Shown here: positions 47,501-62,500 of the stretch, in pieces
How the letters are laid out: each line of letters begins with the position of its first letter
How positions within the stretch are numbered: position 1 is the stretch's first letter
Assembly (NCBI RefSeq): GCF_905475395.1
Contig: NC_058339.1
Span: 73,126,520-73,190,519, forward strand
Source: Chrysoperla carnea
Lineage: Eukaryota > Arthropoda > Insecta > Neuroptera > Chrysopidae
Reading direction: 5' to 3'
DNA: 64,000 nt
Made by a program: the position numbers and the translations under genes
Notes under the pieces: model-generated
Seen by the model: only the letters and a program-made list of their open reading frames with translations
Database searches by the model: none
Told to the model about the DNA's origin: nothing

Positions 47501-50500
47501 TGAAATTTTGGAACGATGGCTACTTGTACAAAATATGTGGGTAAGTTCAAAACTACAAGCTGAAACAAAGGAAGAGTAACTGCAGCTTTACAGGACGTGC
47601 TTTTGTTCCTGCGAATGATTCTACTAGCTTATTGAAGTCCGTTTTAAAGGTAGTTATATATTCAATGGCTAGGATCAAGAGGCCAAATAGACGTTCCCAG
47701 TTTATTCTTAAAGCTGTAGTTACATGTTAACACCCCCCACTAGATCCGAGGTTGAAATTATGTCCGAATTATTTAAGGTATATAGTAACAGATACAAAAA
47801 TTGAAGGGGACATATCTCCACTCAAATTGATATTTATTTCTGGGAAAATTTTCAGATCTTCGAAAATTCCCCGCCTCCTCTTGCGCCCCCCCCCCAGAAC
47901 CCCAATATCGCCTAGATAAGCTTAAAAGACTAAGTCCACAAAGTTTAACGAACAAGGGGCCTTATGGAATACAAGATGGAAATAGAGACTGTCGGAACTA
48001 GTGATATCGGTTTATAAAGTTGGAATTGTCCTGTTAGGATGAAAAATAGGACAATTTCAACTTTATAAACTACAACTTTCTACAAATTAAAATTTTGACT
48101 CTGACAGGTTTATTTAGAAGCGGTCTTTGTTGGTGGAGATATTTCGAAACAATTACCAGATGAGGCAAAACGTTTTGCAAAAATTGATAAAGCATGGCAA
48201 AAAATTATGCAAAAAGCACATGATACTTCGAATGTTATATCATGTTGTGTGGGAGATGAATCCTTAAAAACATTGTTGCCACATTTATATGGGCAATTGG
48301 AATTGTGTCAAAAATCATTAAGCGGATATTTAGAAATGAAACGGACAACATTTCCACGATTCTTTTTTGTATCAGACCCAGCTTTATTAGAAATTCTTGG
48401 TGAGTATTTGACTAACTTAAAGCAATTTATCATCTCAGTTCCCTTCAATGTTTACTAATTTGATTATGTGACTCATGCCAAAATGATCCCTACCCGCTTT
48501 ATTTTTTTGTTTGGAAAGTGATTTAGTTATTGTCTGTTGCGGTTCTAAAAACCACTCTTTAGAAAATATCAACCCTTTAGAAAAAACAACACTGATACAA
48601 AGTCACTAATCGTTGTGGTCTCATTTCAACCCCTTTTCGGGCCTAGGTGCAGCATCTTTTTCAGCCTTAAGAAACGAAATGCGTTACAGGTTATGTCAAA
48701 AATACTAAATATCACATAATTTATGGATTTGTTCCAAGGTGTTTATAAGCCATGATAACAACACAATGCTTTTGGCTTTATACCAAATTTTGGAAAGAAC
48801 ATCCAAAGTTCGAAATTAAGTATCGATAAGCAAAGCATCGAAGGTGGATTATTTGTATGGCAAACTAAGTACGTTTCTAGGGCGCCCAAATGGAAGTTTG
48901 TAAAACAAAGTGGTCGCTAGAGTGGAGCTGATGAGGTGATTGCCTAGGGTACTCTCGATATTTCCAACCACCTCTGTGAAGCATCCTGGTAAAATATTTT
49001 CTGCCGATAGTCCAGTTTAGCCTTGCAGTGCTTTGAAAAACACAATTCTAGAAGAATGAGTAAGTCTAAAAATTCTGAAACATTTGGAAAAAGTATGAAA
49101 AGATCTATGTCTAACTTTTTAGACTCTTCTAGAAGACTTTTTCAGAATTAATCAGAGACTTTTTCAGAATGAATTTTTCGAAAGTCAATTGTTTTTTAAA
49201 TTTTACTGATTAATTCTGAAAAAAGACTTATTCTTCTTACTTTAGCTAAATTTTGAATGAAATACTTCTAGAAGAGTCTAAAAATGCATAGTAGGTTTCA
49301 CAAATATCTTTTCATACTTTTTAACAATCTTTCAGAATTTTTTAGACTCCCTTCTGGAAATAAATCTGTTCTGGAACTCTTAGAATACTTTTTTTTCTGA
49401 ATTACAAACCAAGTGTTCTAAGTTCCAGAACAGATTTATTTCTACAAGAGCATACACTTCTAGTTTCGAGATTTAATTTTATTATACAAAATGTGATACG
49501 AAAACCTTTTTTTTTGTAGGCCAAGCATCTGATCCTCATACAATAGACAATCATTTGCTATCAATGTTTGATAATATGCGTAGAGTGAAGTTCCATGAAA
49601 AGGAATACAACAAAATGATAGCGTTCATGTCAAGCGAAGGTGAAACAATACCTTTAGAACGTTCAGTACGAGCTGAAGGTTCCGTAGAATCATGGTTAAT
49701 GGCACTGTTAGTTGCCGCTCAAGCATCTTTGCATGCAATTATTCGAACAGCATATACAATGATACAGGATCCAGGTTTCAATCTGCTAACATTTCTGGAA
49801 AAAATGCCAGCGCAAGTTGGTTTACTTGGTATACAAATGATATGGACACGTGATGGTGAATCAGCATTATCGAAAGCACGTAATGATCCTGAAATAATGG
49901 GAGATAATAATAATAAATGTTTAAAAATGTTGAATACGTTGATTGATCAAACTACACGTGATTTGACTAAAATTGAGCGTACACAATTTGAAACGTTAAT
50001 TACAATTCACGTACATCAACGTGATATATTTGATATTTTGGTAATTTGTCTTTATTATGCGGTTTTCATATTTAATTCGTTTGTTTTTGGCACCAATGGT
50101 TCCTTGTAGGAAATTCCAAGCTTAAGTTATTCTAGTTTTTGTCCATTCAGCAGCCAAATCTAATTAAGCCTTGATTTTTTTAGCTTTTGCCTACGTTTTG
50201 TCGAATATAAATGAACAGAATGTCTATTGCCACCCGGCATGGATACCCGAGCCTATTATTTATATAACTAATATATACTACTAGCAGATACCCGCTTGCT
50301 TAGCTTGGAAATTTCAATTTTAAAAACAAATACTACTGTTTTAGAGCCCTCACTTGCGGAACTCTAATTTTAAAAGCCCATGATACTCGCTGATAATGTA
50401 ACTTTCAACACGTGAAATAATTTTTAAAATCGGTTAAGCATTTAACTCAAAAATGACGAATAACAACTTCGAAGCAAATCACCCCCAAAATAACTTTCTA

Positions 50501-53500
50501 CCCCTTTTTAAACTCATAAGGCGATGTCCCTCAATATAATACGAACACGCCTTCTATCAATGAATGCTTATGTAAAATTTGAAGTAGATTGGATCAAGAA
50601 ATCACGTTTTCCCATACAAATTTGCCCCATTTTCACCCCCTTAGGAGTATAATTTTGGAAAATTTTTTCTTATAGGATGCCCACGTCATACAAAGCATAC
50701 ATCCTCCAAATTTCAGGTCTCTACGATCTGCGGTTTAAGCTGTGCGTTGATCCATCAGTCAGTTAACAGTTCAGGACAAATAATTTTATGTGCATAGAAG
50801 ATATCCGATTCCTATAATTTTAGACACGAATATCCGTGAATATACAGTTAGAGTCACTGATTGAAAATTTTCTCCAGCGTGGTCTCACCTTGTGACCCTG
50901 TTGGCATTTGTCTTTATTGGGATTGAGATATCAAGGATCTGCGTGTTTTTTAGTCCTTGCATTCACCCTGCAGTGGTATTCACCCTGTGATCCTTAATGG
51001 TGAGGATATCCGTGGCTGGTGGTAATAACAGCACTCATTAATAAATCGTTGGTAAGAATAGAAATGCAAATTTGGGAAAAATAACACTTTTTTTCACATT
51101 TTTAGAACAAAATGTAAGTTTGTTTATATGCAAAAATATTTCGATACGCTTCAAAAAAAGTGTCATTAGATTTAGGTTTTGGACCAAGCATTCTTCGGGT
51201 AAAAATTAAACACGTTATAAAAAAAATGCGCCCAGCGATTGAGATAAAAATTTTTCCTCTTGATTTGCACTCATACTTGTGCGAAGACCGAACATCCAAG
51301 CTTGGGCTGGATATCTGGGCTTGGGATCTGACATTAAAGCTTGAAACGATTTTTATCATTCGAAACTAATTCTAGTCTGTGCTAGTGATGGCTTCCAAGC
51401 CTGCCCCAGTGCTCAACAATTTTCTTCCAGTTTTGAATTAATATTGACCCGGTTGTTATATTTCGATGGACTTTTGTATCTTTTTGAGAATGGAATATTT
51501 AAGACTCTCGCAATATTTTCGCATGTTAATAAGTGCATCTTAAGTGGTATTTCTGCCAAATCAGGAATCGGTTAATAAAATCAGCCTCATTTATTACTTA
51601 TAGAAACCATGTACCATGTTTGACATAAAAAAAGTAATTTACGAAAAACTCTTCTAATAGTAAAAACTTGGGCCTGAGGAATTCTTCATAATCGTTAAAT
51701 GTGCATGTGTCAGGATTAATCTTTGGGAAGTTTAGATTATTAGGTACCAAAATCTTTCTTTCGCCTTCACCTATATGACTAATAAAACAATATTGACTAT
51801 AACGTAGTTTTAATAATTTCAGTGTCGAATGAATATTCGATCAGCCAACGATTTTGAATGGTTAAAGCAAGGTCGTTTCTACTTTAAAGAAGATATTGAT
51901 AAAACTTGGATATGCATAACTGATGTGACCTTCGTTTATCAAAACGAATATTTAGGAGTAACAGATCGCTTAGTAATCACACCATTAACAGATCGATGTT
52001 ACATAACATTAGCTCAAGCGTTGGATATGAGCATGGGTGGAGCACCATGTGGCCCGGCTGGAACGGGTAAAACTGAAACAGTTAAAGATATGGGCAAAAC
52101 TTTAGCAAAATACGTTGTGGTATTTAATTGTTCTGATCAAATGGACTATCGAGGTTTGGGACGAATTTATAAAGGTCTTGCTCAATCTGGTGCCTGGGGA
52201 TGTTTTGATGAATTCAATCGTATTGAATTACCGGTTTTATCTGTGGCAGCACAGCAAGTCGCTGTCGTTTTGGCAGCGAAAAAAGACAAACGTTCAAAAT
52301 TCCAGTTTACTGATGGTGATGTAATTAGTATGAGTCTAGAATTTGGTATTTTTATTACAATGAATCCTGGATATGCGGGTCGTAAAGAATTACCGGAGAA
52401 TTTAAAAATACAATTTCGTATAGTTGCTATGATGGTGCCAGATCGACAACTAATTATCCGTGTCAAGATGGCTAGTTGTGGATTTTTAGAGAATATCACG
52501 TTAGCCAGAAAATTTTTTACATTATATAAGTTATGCGAGGAACAATTAACAAAACAGGTGCATTATGATTTTGGATTACGTAATATTTTATCGGTGTTGC
52601 GTTCATTGGGGGCGACGAAACGTGTAAATGTTAAGGATAGCGAGAGTGTTATTGTCATGCGAGTGTTGCGTGACATGAATTTGTCCAAATTAATTGATGA
52701 AGATGAACCGCTGTTTATGTCCATGATAGCCGATCTATTTCCAAATCAAACCGTCGATAAAACAGCTTATCCACAATTGGAAGAAACAGTCCATGAAGAA
52801 ACTGATCTAGCTGGTATCATCTACCATCCACCATGGATATTAAAAATTATTCAACTGTATGAAGCCCAATGTGTACGACATGGAATTATGACGCTGGGTC
52901 CTTCGGGTGCTGGGAAAACAACTTGTATACAAATACTAATGCGTTCTTTAACTAAAATTGAGGAATATCATCGTGAAATGCGTATGAATCCCAAAGCAAT
53001 TACTGCTGCTCAAATGTTTGGTCGATTAGATGTGGCGACTAATGATTGGAATGATGGCATATTTTCTTCTTTGTGGAGGAAAACTATGAAATTAAGGAAA
53101 GGTGATTCTTTTTAGGGAAAATTTTAGCTTATTGAAAATACACTCAAAAACAAAATTCACCGTCCACTCTACATTTGAAAAGTGGTTTAGTAATTTTTGA
53201 TAGGGTGTTACTACTTCGTTAATAATGATCGTATATTGAGATGAAATAAAAAAGTTGTAGTGTAAATAAAATAAAACTTTAAAACAAAAAAAAAACCGAA
53301 TTCAAAAAAGATTTAAGTAAAGTAAGATTTCGGAGGAAATGTGACTTGAAAATACGTCAGTTTTGCATTGAATCGAAATAAAACGCTAGCTACAGAGAAA
53401 TGTTTTAGCCAAAAGTTTTCAAGGGCAATAGAAGGCATTCGTGATCACCTGTGTCGATGACTTTGGCCTGATATTCTAGTTTCTTGGTCATTTGATATTT

Positions 53501-56500
53501 ACTTGAACTTAAAAGTTATTATCAAAGACAAATGACCTTTTATCAAACATGATATCCTCCATCAAACTCTGTAACTTTTATTTATGGTTTTATTTAAGGA
53601 TTGGTTGACTCCAAAACGGGCTATTAGCCATAATAGCCATAATAAATTGGGCCACCCGGTATATATATATATATTGTTTTTTCTTCAAAATATAAAAGAC
53701 GAAAGATAATGAGAAGGAATTATATGCTTAGTCATGCTGATCACGATTTTTTTCCATTCAGATGAACACGTTTGGCTGGTATTAGATGGACCTGTTGACA
53801 GTATATGGATCGAAAATTTAAATTCAGTATTGGACGATAATAAAACACTTACATTAGCTAACGGTGATCGTTTACTAATGTCACCCACCGTAAAAATAAT
53901 CTTTGAACCAGAAAACATTGACAATGCATCGCCTGCAACTGTTTCACGTAATGGAATGGTTTATATGAGTTCCAGTGGTTTAGATTGGGAACCAGTTATT
54001 GAGGCATGGCTAAAAACACGATCACAAACTGAGATTATTCTATTACCATCCACAACGAAATTACAAAAAGAGTATCTAAAAGAACAAGCTGCAGAAAATC
54101 CTGGCGAAGCAGTTCCGCCAACTGAAATTCAATTTGAATCAGATGTTTTTCGTATTTTATTTGGTCGTTCGTTTGCGAAATTATATGCCTTTACTTTAGA
54201 AACGTTAACGATGGCGATAAATGTATTACAGTGTAATGTTACAATGCAAAGTACTAATATAATAGATGGTAAGTTTTCACTAAAGTATGCATATTTTCAC
54301 CAACTTTTCATGTAACGTTATTTTGCAAGACCTCATTTTCTTAGACAATTTTTTCTATTAGTAATTTTGGCTCATGTGAGGACAAAGTTTCGCAGTTTGA
54401 CAACTGTAAACTTTCAAACACTTTCCTAGAAATTTTACATAATTGCATTTTTGTTAACATATTTCTTTTCTGAATCATTTGGACAGTTAGCTTCTTTAAA
54501 TTTTTACATTTTCATGGAAATGGAGTCCTTATAAGAATACTAACCGACCCGGTGAACTTCTACCGCCTAAAAGTCAATGAATGTCGTTTTTGCTGGGCCG
54601 CATTTTGGGTCGCATTTTACATTCTCCGTGTTAGTAAGTTGCTTTTACTAGTCCTTGTGCCAAGTGTGGAAACCATGGAGAAATTTTGGAAAATATTACA
54701 GTTTCGTTAAATTTGGCAATAAATTTGAAAAGTATAACCCAAAATTAGTAGAATAACATAGTTTATTGATTAAAATAGAATAAAATTTGGGTGTGATAGA
54801 GCAAAATCCGATTTTTTTATTTTATTGACGTCATAAAGTATAAAAAATCAATTTTTTGAATATCTTGGCCAAATTTTGATCGATTTGACAGAATTTTTTT
54901 TGAAACCCACTAATTTTGGGTCGTATTTTCCATTTTTCATGTTAGTTACTCGCTTTTACTAGTTCTTATGCCAAGTGTGAAAACCATGAAGATGAATTTT
55001 TGGAAAGAAAACTTATTTAAAGAGCAGTAGGTTTCTCCGGATCTTTTGAGAATTTGTAAGAATTGAATTTGATTTTCCTGTTGTTTAGGCGTTATAGCTC
55101 TACACTTAATTCCACCAGTAGATGAGGCACCAGTTTCGAATTCTCCACGTGATCTTGATGATGACGTAGAAGAAGAAGAAGAAGAAACTACACGTGTATT
55201 GACATCGGAACATTTGCACAGGATTTATATGTTTGCTATAACATGGAGTATGGGAGCTTTATTAGAAACGAGTGATCGTTTTAAATTCGATCAATTTTTA
55301 CGCGAAAACTTACCATTTTTAGATATACCACCAGCTCAACTTGAAGATGATCCCCAGCCAGTAAGTATTTCCTACAAATTTTAGTGAATTAAATGAAAAC
55401 TCAGCTATTAGATAAGTTTCCATGAAGATATTGATTAAATTTCCATAAAAATTACCGTTAAGCTCTTTTCATTCGCTGTTATAAAATACAATAGGTATTA
55501 GATTAGATGAAATTTGAGTTAGCAGTCAGTCTTAGAAATATCTTGTATGAATATCATTTTTTTATAAACTAAAGAAGAATAAATTCAAGAAGAAAAACAT
55601 GTGAAAACAAACAATTGACTAAGCTAATTGTTTAAATAACACGTATAGACGTTTGTTTTTTTACGTCATGTAATTAAAGAACGGTAGCCACTCTTACATA
55701 CAACGTTATAAGAGTATCCAGCTTCTTACTTCCACAGTAAATATAGTATAAGCTATAACAAACAAACATACATAATATATGTAACCTATAAATGTAAAAT
55801 ATATACAATATCTGTATATACAAACTATATATTTATAACCTAATTTGCGCCCTCACGGATAAACGATGGTATTTACGAAAAAATATTTCAAACAGAAGTT
55901 GTTAATTTTTTACATATTTATAAGAAACATTTTTTACATTTAAACTTTTGTTCTATCTTTAACGGTTTACAAGATGAGTTCTACGGACTCAAGACCCAAT
56001 TGACCTATGTTTCTCATTTACGAGCTCGGCATCTTTTACATTCTCAGCAAGCTATTAAATTTTCAGCTTGATATCTCTTTTTGTTTTTGAGTTATCGGGT
56101 TGACAGGCGGACAGCTGGAAATGGACTACTTAGGTGGTGTTCCTAGCATCAATATTTTTAAGCGTTACAAACTGGAGACTAAACTTGATATATTTCGTAT
56201 ATACATATGGTATAAAAAGAATAGAATAACAAATACAATTAAAACATTTTTCAGAAAACAGTTTTCGATTATTTTGTCAATTACAATGGTGAATGGGAAC
56301 CATGGTCTACATTAGTCCCTGTTTATACATATCCAGAAGTTGGTACGCCAGAATTTTCCTCAATATTAGTACCAATCACCGATAATATACGAATTGATTA
56401 TCTAATGAATATTGCATCATGTGAGCCGGTATCCCGACGTGTTCTACTTGTCGGCGAACAAGGTTCAGCTAAAACCGTTATGATGAAATCATTTATGAAA

Positions 56501-59500
56501 AAACAAAATGCTGAGATATTTTTACATCGTTCCTTTAGTTTTTCATCGTCTACAAGTCCATATCAATTTCAAAAAATAATTGAAGGTTTTGTGGAGAAAC
56601 GTATCGGTATGACATTTGGACCACCAAATGGTAAAAAAATGATCATTTTTATTGATGATATTAATTTACCAGAAATTAATGAATGGGGTGATCAGGTAAG
56701 TTCGATCAATATTTTAGAATACTTTCAAAAAAAGACCTCGTGAGTTGCGGATTTTATATTTTATAAAAACCGGCAAAAATTTTTGTATTTTGATATAAAA
56801 AAGAGCAGGAGGGCTGAAAAGTTGACATCCTCAAAAAGCACATACTTGACACTAATCCAGACTTATGCACACGGGGAGGAGTTGGAGAAAATGTCCGTAA
56901 TCTATCCCCCCTCCCCCATTGAGAATCTCTCCGCACAAACTTCAACTAACAATATAGTACAGTAAATGCAGCCATTTATGCAATGCATTAATGACTAGTG
57001 AGCTGTTCTTTTGGAACCATACTGTTCAATTTTGCATAATAATTCAGCAGGGCCGCGAGTCAGCATTCACTTTTTGCGAGGCCTTTTTAGACATATGTCG
57101 CCGATAGTGTCGAAATCAGTAGTACGTGAAATATCCTGAGCCATAGTTGATCTCAAATAATTTTTATCAATTTTAATTTTATTTATTAAAGTTATTTTGA
57201 ATACTTTAGATCATTTAAAATACTCACCTCTTGTCAGAATTGCCGCACATACAACCGCCACTGAAGGTGTGTTTTCAAATGTGTACCAAATACTTTGCTT
57301 TCTGGCAGTTTTTCTTGTGACATTAGCCTCGAATGATCAGTGAATCAACGAAAGAACATCGACAATGTCTGAAGATCGGATAAACGAGCTAGCCTCGCTC
57401 AAAATAGGAAAATTTTAGTTTGGCGAAGCGAAGCTCTACTAAAGTTCAAAGCCATGAAGGCATCGAAAAAAACTTCAATTCCAAATTATACCGCCGGTCA
57501 TTTCCAAAAACCCAAAAATTGTGTTTTAAAAATCATGAACGAATTCAGAACACCTCTCTCCCTTCCCCGTTGACGGTCAGTACAGTGCATAAATCTATTT
57601 ATCCGAGGGAAATATGACTAAAAAGGGTTCCAGCATTTTCTGATGAGTACACGGTTCAGTATACACACGGTTTTTAAATAATTAAAAAAATAAGTTTTTA
57701 ATTTTTATATATCTTGGTTAAAATCTGTTTAAAAATTTTTATTTAGATAACAAATGAACTCGTCCGACAAACTGTGGACATGAAAGGTTTTTATAATTTG
57801 GAAAAACCCGGTGATTTTACTACCATTGTTGATATCCAATTTATGGCAGCGATGTGTCAACCTGGTGGAGCTCGTAACGATATTCCACAACGTTTAAAAC
57901 GTCAATTTACAATATTCAATTGTCCATTACCCAGCATTCAAACAATGGATAAGGTATTTGGTCTAATTGCTGAAGGTTATTATAATGCGAAACGTGGATT
58001 TAAGCCTGTCGTCCGAGATTTGGTCAAAAAAATGATAGTAGTAACACGGTTAATGTGGCAACAAACTCGAACAAATTTATTGCCTACACCAGCAAAATTT
58101 CATTATGTATTTTCGTTACGTGATTTATCACGCTTATGGCAAGGATTAGTAGGAACACTGTCTAATGTTATCGATTCTGAAGAATGTTTGCTACTTTTGT
58201 GGAAACATGAATGTATGCGAGTATTTGCTGATCGATTTACGACTGTAGCCGATCGTGACTGGTATGTTGATAATCTTTCGACGTTAATAGAAACCGAACT
58301 TGGACCCAGTTATAAAGCATTTATCACGAAAAGAGATCCTGTGTTTGTGGATTTTATGAGGGATGCGCCGGAACCTACCGGGGAAGAAGGTGATGCAGGT
58401 GATGATGCCGAGTTACCGAAAGTCTATGAGCCGGTTGATGATTTAGAAGTCTTGCGTGAACGATTAGATATGTTTTTAGAAGCATTTAATGACATGGTCC
58501 GTGGTGCTGGCATGGATTTGGTATTTTTCCCGGATGCGATGTTACATATTACCCGGATTTCCCGTGTCATTGGACAACCTCGTGGTAATATGATGTTGGT
58601 CGGAGTGGGTGGATCTGGGAAACAATCTTTGACAAAATTAGCAGCGTTTATAGCTGGGTATGTATTTAATGATTTTCTCAGAAAAAATTGCACGTTTGTC
58701 AGAAATTTGTCTTCCTTAAAAATTAAGTCAGAAAAGATAATTTCAAAAATTTAGGGCTCTGAGAATTATTGTAGCCTAGATTTAAAATTTCCACTACCGT
58801 TGCCTGCGCAGTACATTTCTTTCAAATCCAAAGAAAATTGATTGTTTACCATGCAATGAAAATTTGAACATACCTATTAGAAAATAAACCAATATGCAAA
58901 AAAGTAGTAACGTAGCTATAAAAGTTTTAAAAGGCAGCTTAAAAATTTGGAAGATTTGAAATTCAAAAATATTTAATGGCAAAGAATAAAATTTCTAAAT
59001 GAACACCAATGCCAAAATTTTGTACGTAACATCAACATTTTTAAGCGTTACAAGCTTAAAAATAAACTCGTACAAAGAGTCGAACCCGGACCTCTAGGCA
59101 CTGAGTGTTATTTTTTTAAACTCATCGAATTTTTATTTTTGTTTATAATTAAGGCAACAAAAGTTTGAAAGATTTGAAATTCAGAAAAAAAACTCGTAGT
59201 GCAGGAACTGCGTTAGCCAAGCGAACTCCCTCGGAGAATTATGAATACTTTTCAAGAATTTTTATTTCAAAAAATAAGCGTTTAGAGAAAAAATCATAAG
59301 AGTACTTTTTTGCTTAAAACTGATAAAAAAATACAAACATATTTTTTATTTTGAAAAAATTAAAAATTTTTTACTTTGCGAAGTACATTTTTTTCGATTT
59401 GAAAAACAATTCTTACAAATAGAACGCAATTCCTTATTTAATGTCTTTTTTTCTAGATACAAACCATTTCAAATAGCTTTAACGCGTTCCTATAACATTT

Positions 59501-62500
59501 CAAATTTCCTAGAAGATTTAAAAATATTGTATCGATTATGCGGTGCTTCTTGTAAAGGCACAGCATTTATATTCACCGATTTGGATGTGAAAGAAGAAGG
59601 TTTTCTCGAATATTTAAACAATGTTCTATCAGGTGGTGTCATCTCAAATTTATTTAATCGAGACGAAGTACAAGAAATCACCGATGAATTAATACCAGTG
59701 ATGCGACGCGAGAATCCAAAACGTGTATTTAATACAGAAACAATTATGGATTACTTTCAGAATAAAACGTGTATCAATTTACATGCGTGCTTTTGTTTTT
59801 CACCGGTCGGAGAAAAATTCCGTAAACGAGCATTACGTTTTCCTTCGTTAATATCTGGATGTACATTAGATTGGTTTCAACCGTGGCCACGTGAAGCATT
59901 AGTTGCATGTGCTAGACACTTCTTATCTAGCTTTAATATTGAATGTGAACCTGAAGTGAAAGTTGAGCTTGTGGAAGCTTTAGGAACAATGCAATATACT
60001 GTGATTGATATATCCGCGGAATATTTTCAACGATTTCGACGAGTCACTTCTGTCACATTTAAATCTTATTTAAATTTTGTGAACGGTTATAAAAAAATGT
60101 ATCAAATGAAGCAGAATGAGTTGGGCAGTGGAGCTGGAACAATGGATACCGGTTTAAAAAAATTAGCGGAAGCTTCACTTTCTATTGAATTGATGAAAGT
60201 AATTTGTTAAACGGCTATTCCATTTGTACTTCTAAAATGTTAAAATATGACCTTACATTGTTTAAAATTGATCTAACCACGATTTAGAACCCATAGGTTT
60301 CTAAACAGAACTTCGACAAAATATATACTCTTTTTTACCAAACTGGAAATATGTAAAAAATCTTAATTTAGATAGTCCAGCTATAAGAAAGGGTCGATTC
60401 GGATTTAAAAAAAATATTTTATCCTCTGCTGAGGTTTCTGCTTTTCTTCTGTGAATAAAAACAAACGCCATCAACAATTCTGCATTTTTATTGCACGATT
60501 CTAGAATTACAAATGGAATACATCCCAAAATGATTGTTATATTCATAAGCTAATTATTTAATATTGAAAAAATTTGCAGAAAGAATTAGCTGTAACAGAA
60601 GCAGAATTAGATGCAGCTACCAAAAAAGCAGCTGCAGTTTTAAGTAATGTTACAGAACGTGCTAAAGAAGCTGAAATTGTTAAAAATCAAGTCAAGAATA
60701 AAAAAGAAAAAGCTGAAATTCTTGTTGCAACAATAGGTAAAGAAAAAGCTTTAGCAGAACAAAAATTAGAGTCGGCAAGACCGGCCCTGGAAGAAGCTGA
60801 GGATGCTTTGAACACAATAAAACCAGCGCACATAGCCACAGTACGTAAATTAGGACGTCCACCTCACCTAATCATGCGAATTATGGATTGTGTATTAATT
60901 TTATTTAAATATAAACTACATCCAACCATTGCGGATGCGACTTGTTCAAGCCCAAAACCGTCATGGGCGGAATCATTAAAATTCATGTCGTCCACAACAT
61001 TTTTACTACAATTCCAAAATTATCCAAAGGATGCCATCAATAGTGAAATGGTTGATTTACTCCAACCGTATTTCGATATGGAGGATTATAATATGGAAAC
61101 GGCAAAACGTGTTTGTGGCGACGTAGCCGGGTTGTTGTCATGGACAAAAGCAATGGCATTTTTTTATAATATCAATAAAGATGTGCTACCATTAAAAGCG
61201 AATTTAGTGTTACAAGAAGCACGCTTACAACTTGCTATGGATGATTTAGCCGCTGCTGAAAAGGAGTTAGAAGATCGTGAGAATGCATTGCTGGAAGTGA
61301 AACAACAGCATGAACAAGCTGTAGCAGCGAAACAACGTCTTGTGGATTCTGTAAATGAATGTTTAGGCGTTATGAATGCGGCTACAGCGTTAATCAACGG
61401 TTTAGGAGGTGAAAAAGTGAGTATCGAATTTTATGTATTAAACCCGATAGAGCGATACATATATATTTATTTTATTTATATCCTATTCTGGTATTTAATT
61501 TTATTTTAATTTTAAGGGTTAACCCTGAAAGGGAATTGTAATTCTAACCTTAATATAATCCTTGATGGAAAAAATATTTGAAGAAAGAATAAGAAATTCT
61601 GAAAAAGTCTTAGGAACTTTGAATTTCTCAACGTTTTCGGACTAGTCTAATTCAGAGTTATTCAGAGTTCTTAATACTTTTTTAAAGTTTCTAAGACTTT
61701 TTCAGAGTTTCCTAAGACTTATTAAGACTTATTCTTTTTTCAAATATTTTTTCCACCAGGGATATTTTGTTATTTGTTTTAGGGCGTTGCAGATCCATTT
61801 TATTTGATTTTATATTTATCTTATTTTTATAATTTATATTTAAGAGTTTAAGTAATGCCACTGAAGGGGATTGCCAAACCAATCGAAACCGGTCCAGCTA
61901 ATTAATGATAATTTTATATTCTAGCTAAGTTTTTTTATTGTGGACCCTAAAGGGGACATATTTTAACAAAATTCATAATACAGCCCACAAAAATGCTCAT
62001 CTTAATTTGAATAATTACAATAAAATTACAACCCTCCCCCCCCCTTTAAAATTTTGGATAAAATCTTACAAATCAAATAAAATTTGACCAGCAATCCAAA
62101 AAATTTATTTCTTTATCGAGTCCAAAAATTTGTTTAATTTTAGGATCGTTGGATTGAGCAAAGTAGAGAATTTAAGCTAAAACTAACGGTATTGGTGGGT
62201 GACGTTTTATTAGCGAGCGGATTTTTATCATATTGTGGTCCATACAATCAACAATATCGCTTGAGTTTAGTGGATACCTGGATCAAACTAATGAATAAAC
62301 ATTCCATACCATATACACCAAATTTAAATATTATTGGTATGTTAGTCGAAGATGCCGAGCTAGCCGAATGGGAATTACAAGGTTTAGCATTGGATGAATC
62401 ATCTCTGCAGAATGCTTTAGTTGTTACCAAATCGAACTCCTATCCATTATTAATTGATCCACAAAGTCAGGGTAAAACTTGGATTAAGAAAAAAGAAATG

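Noticed and set aside
52182-52499. 105-codon minus-strand frame inside dynein exon 18
   Set aside because: Antisense shadow of the AAA1 coding sequence.
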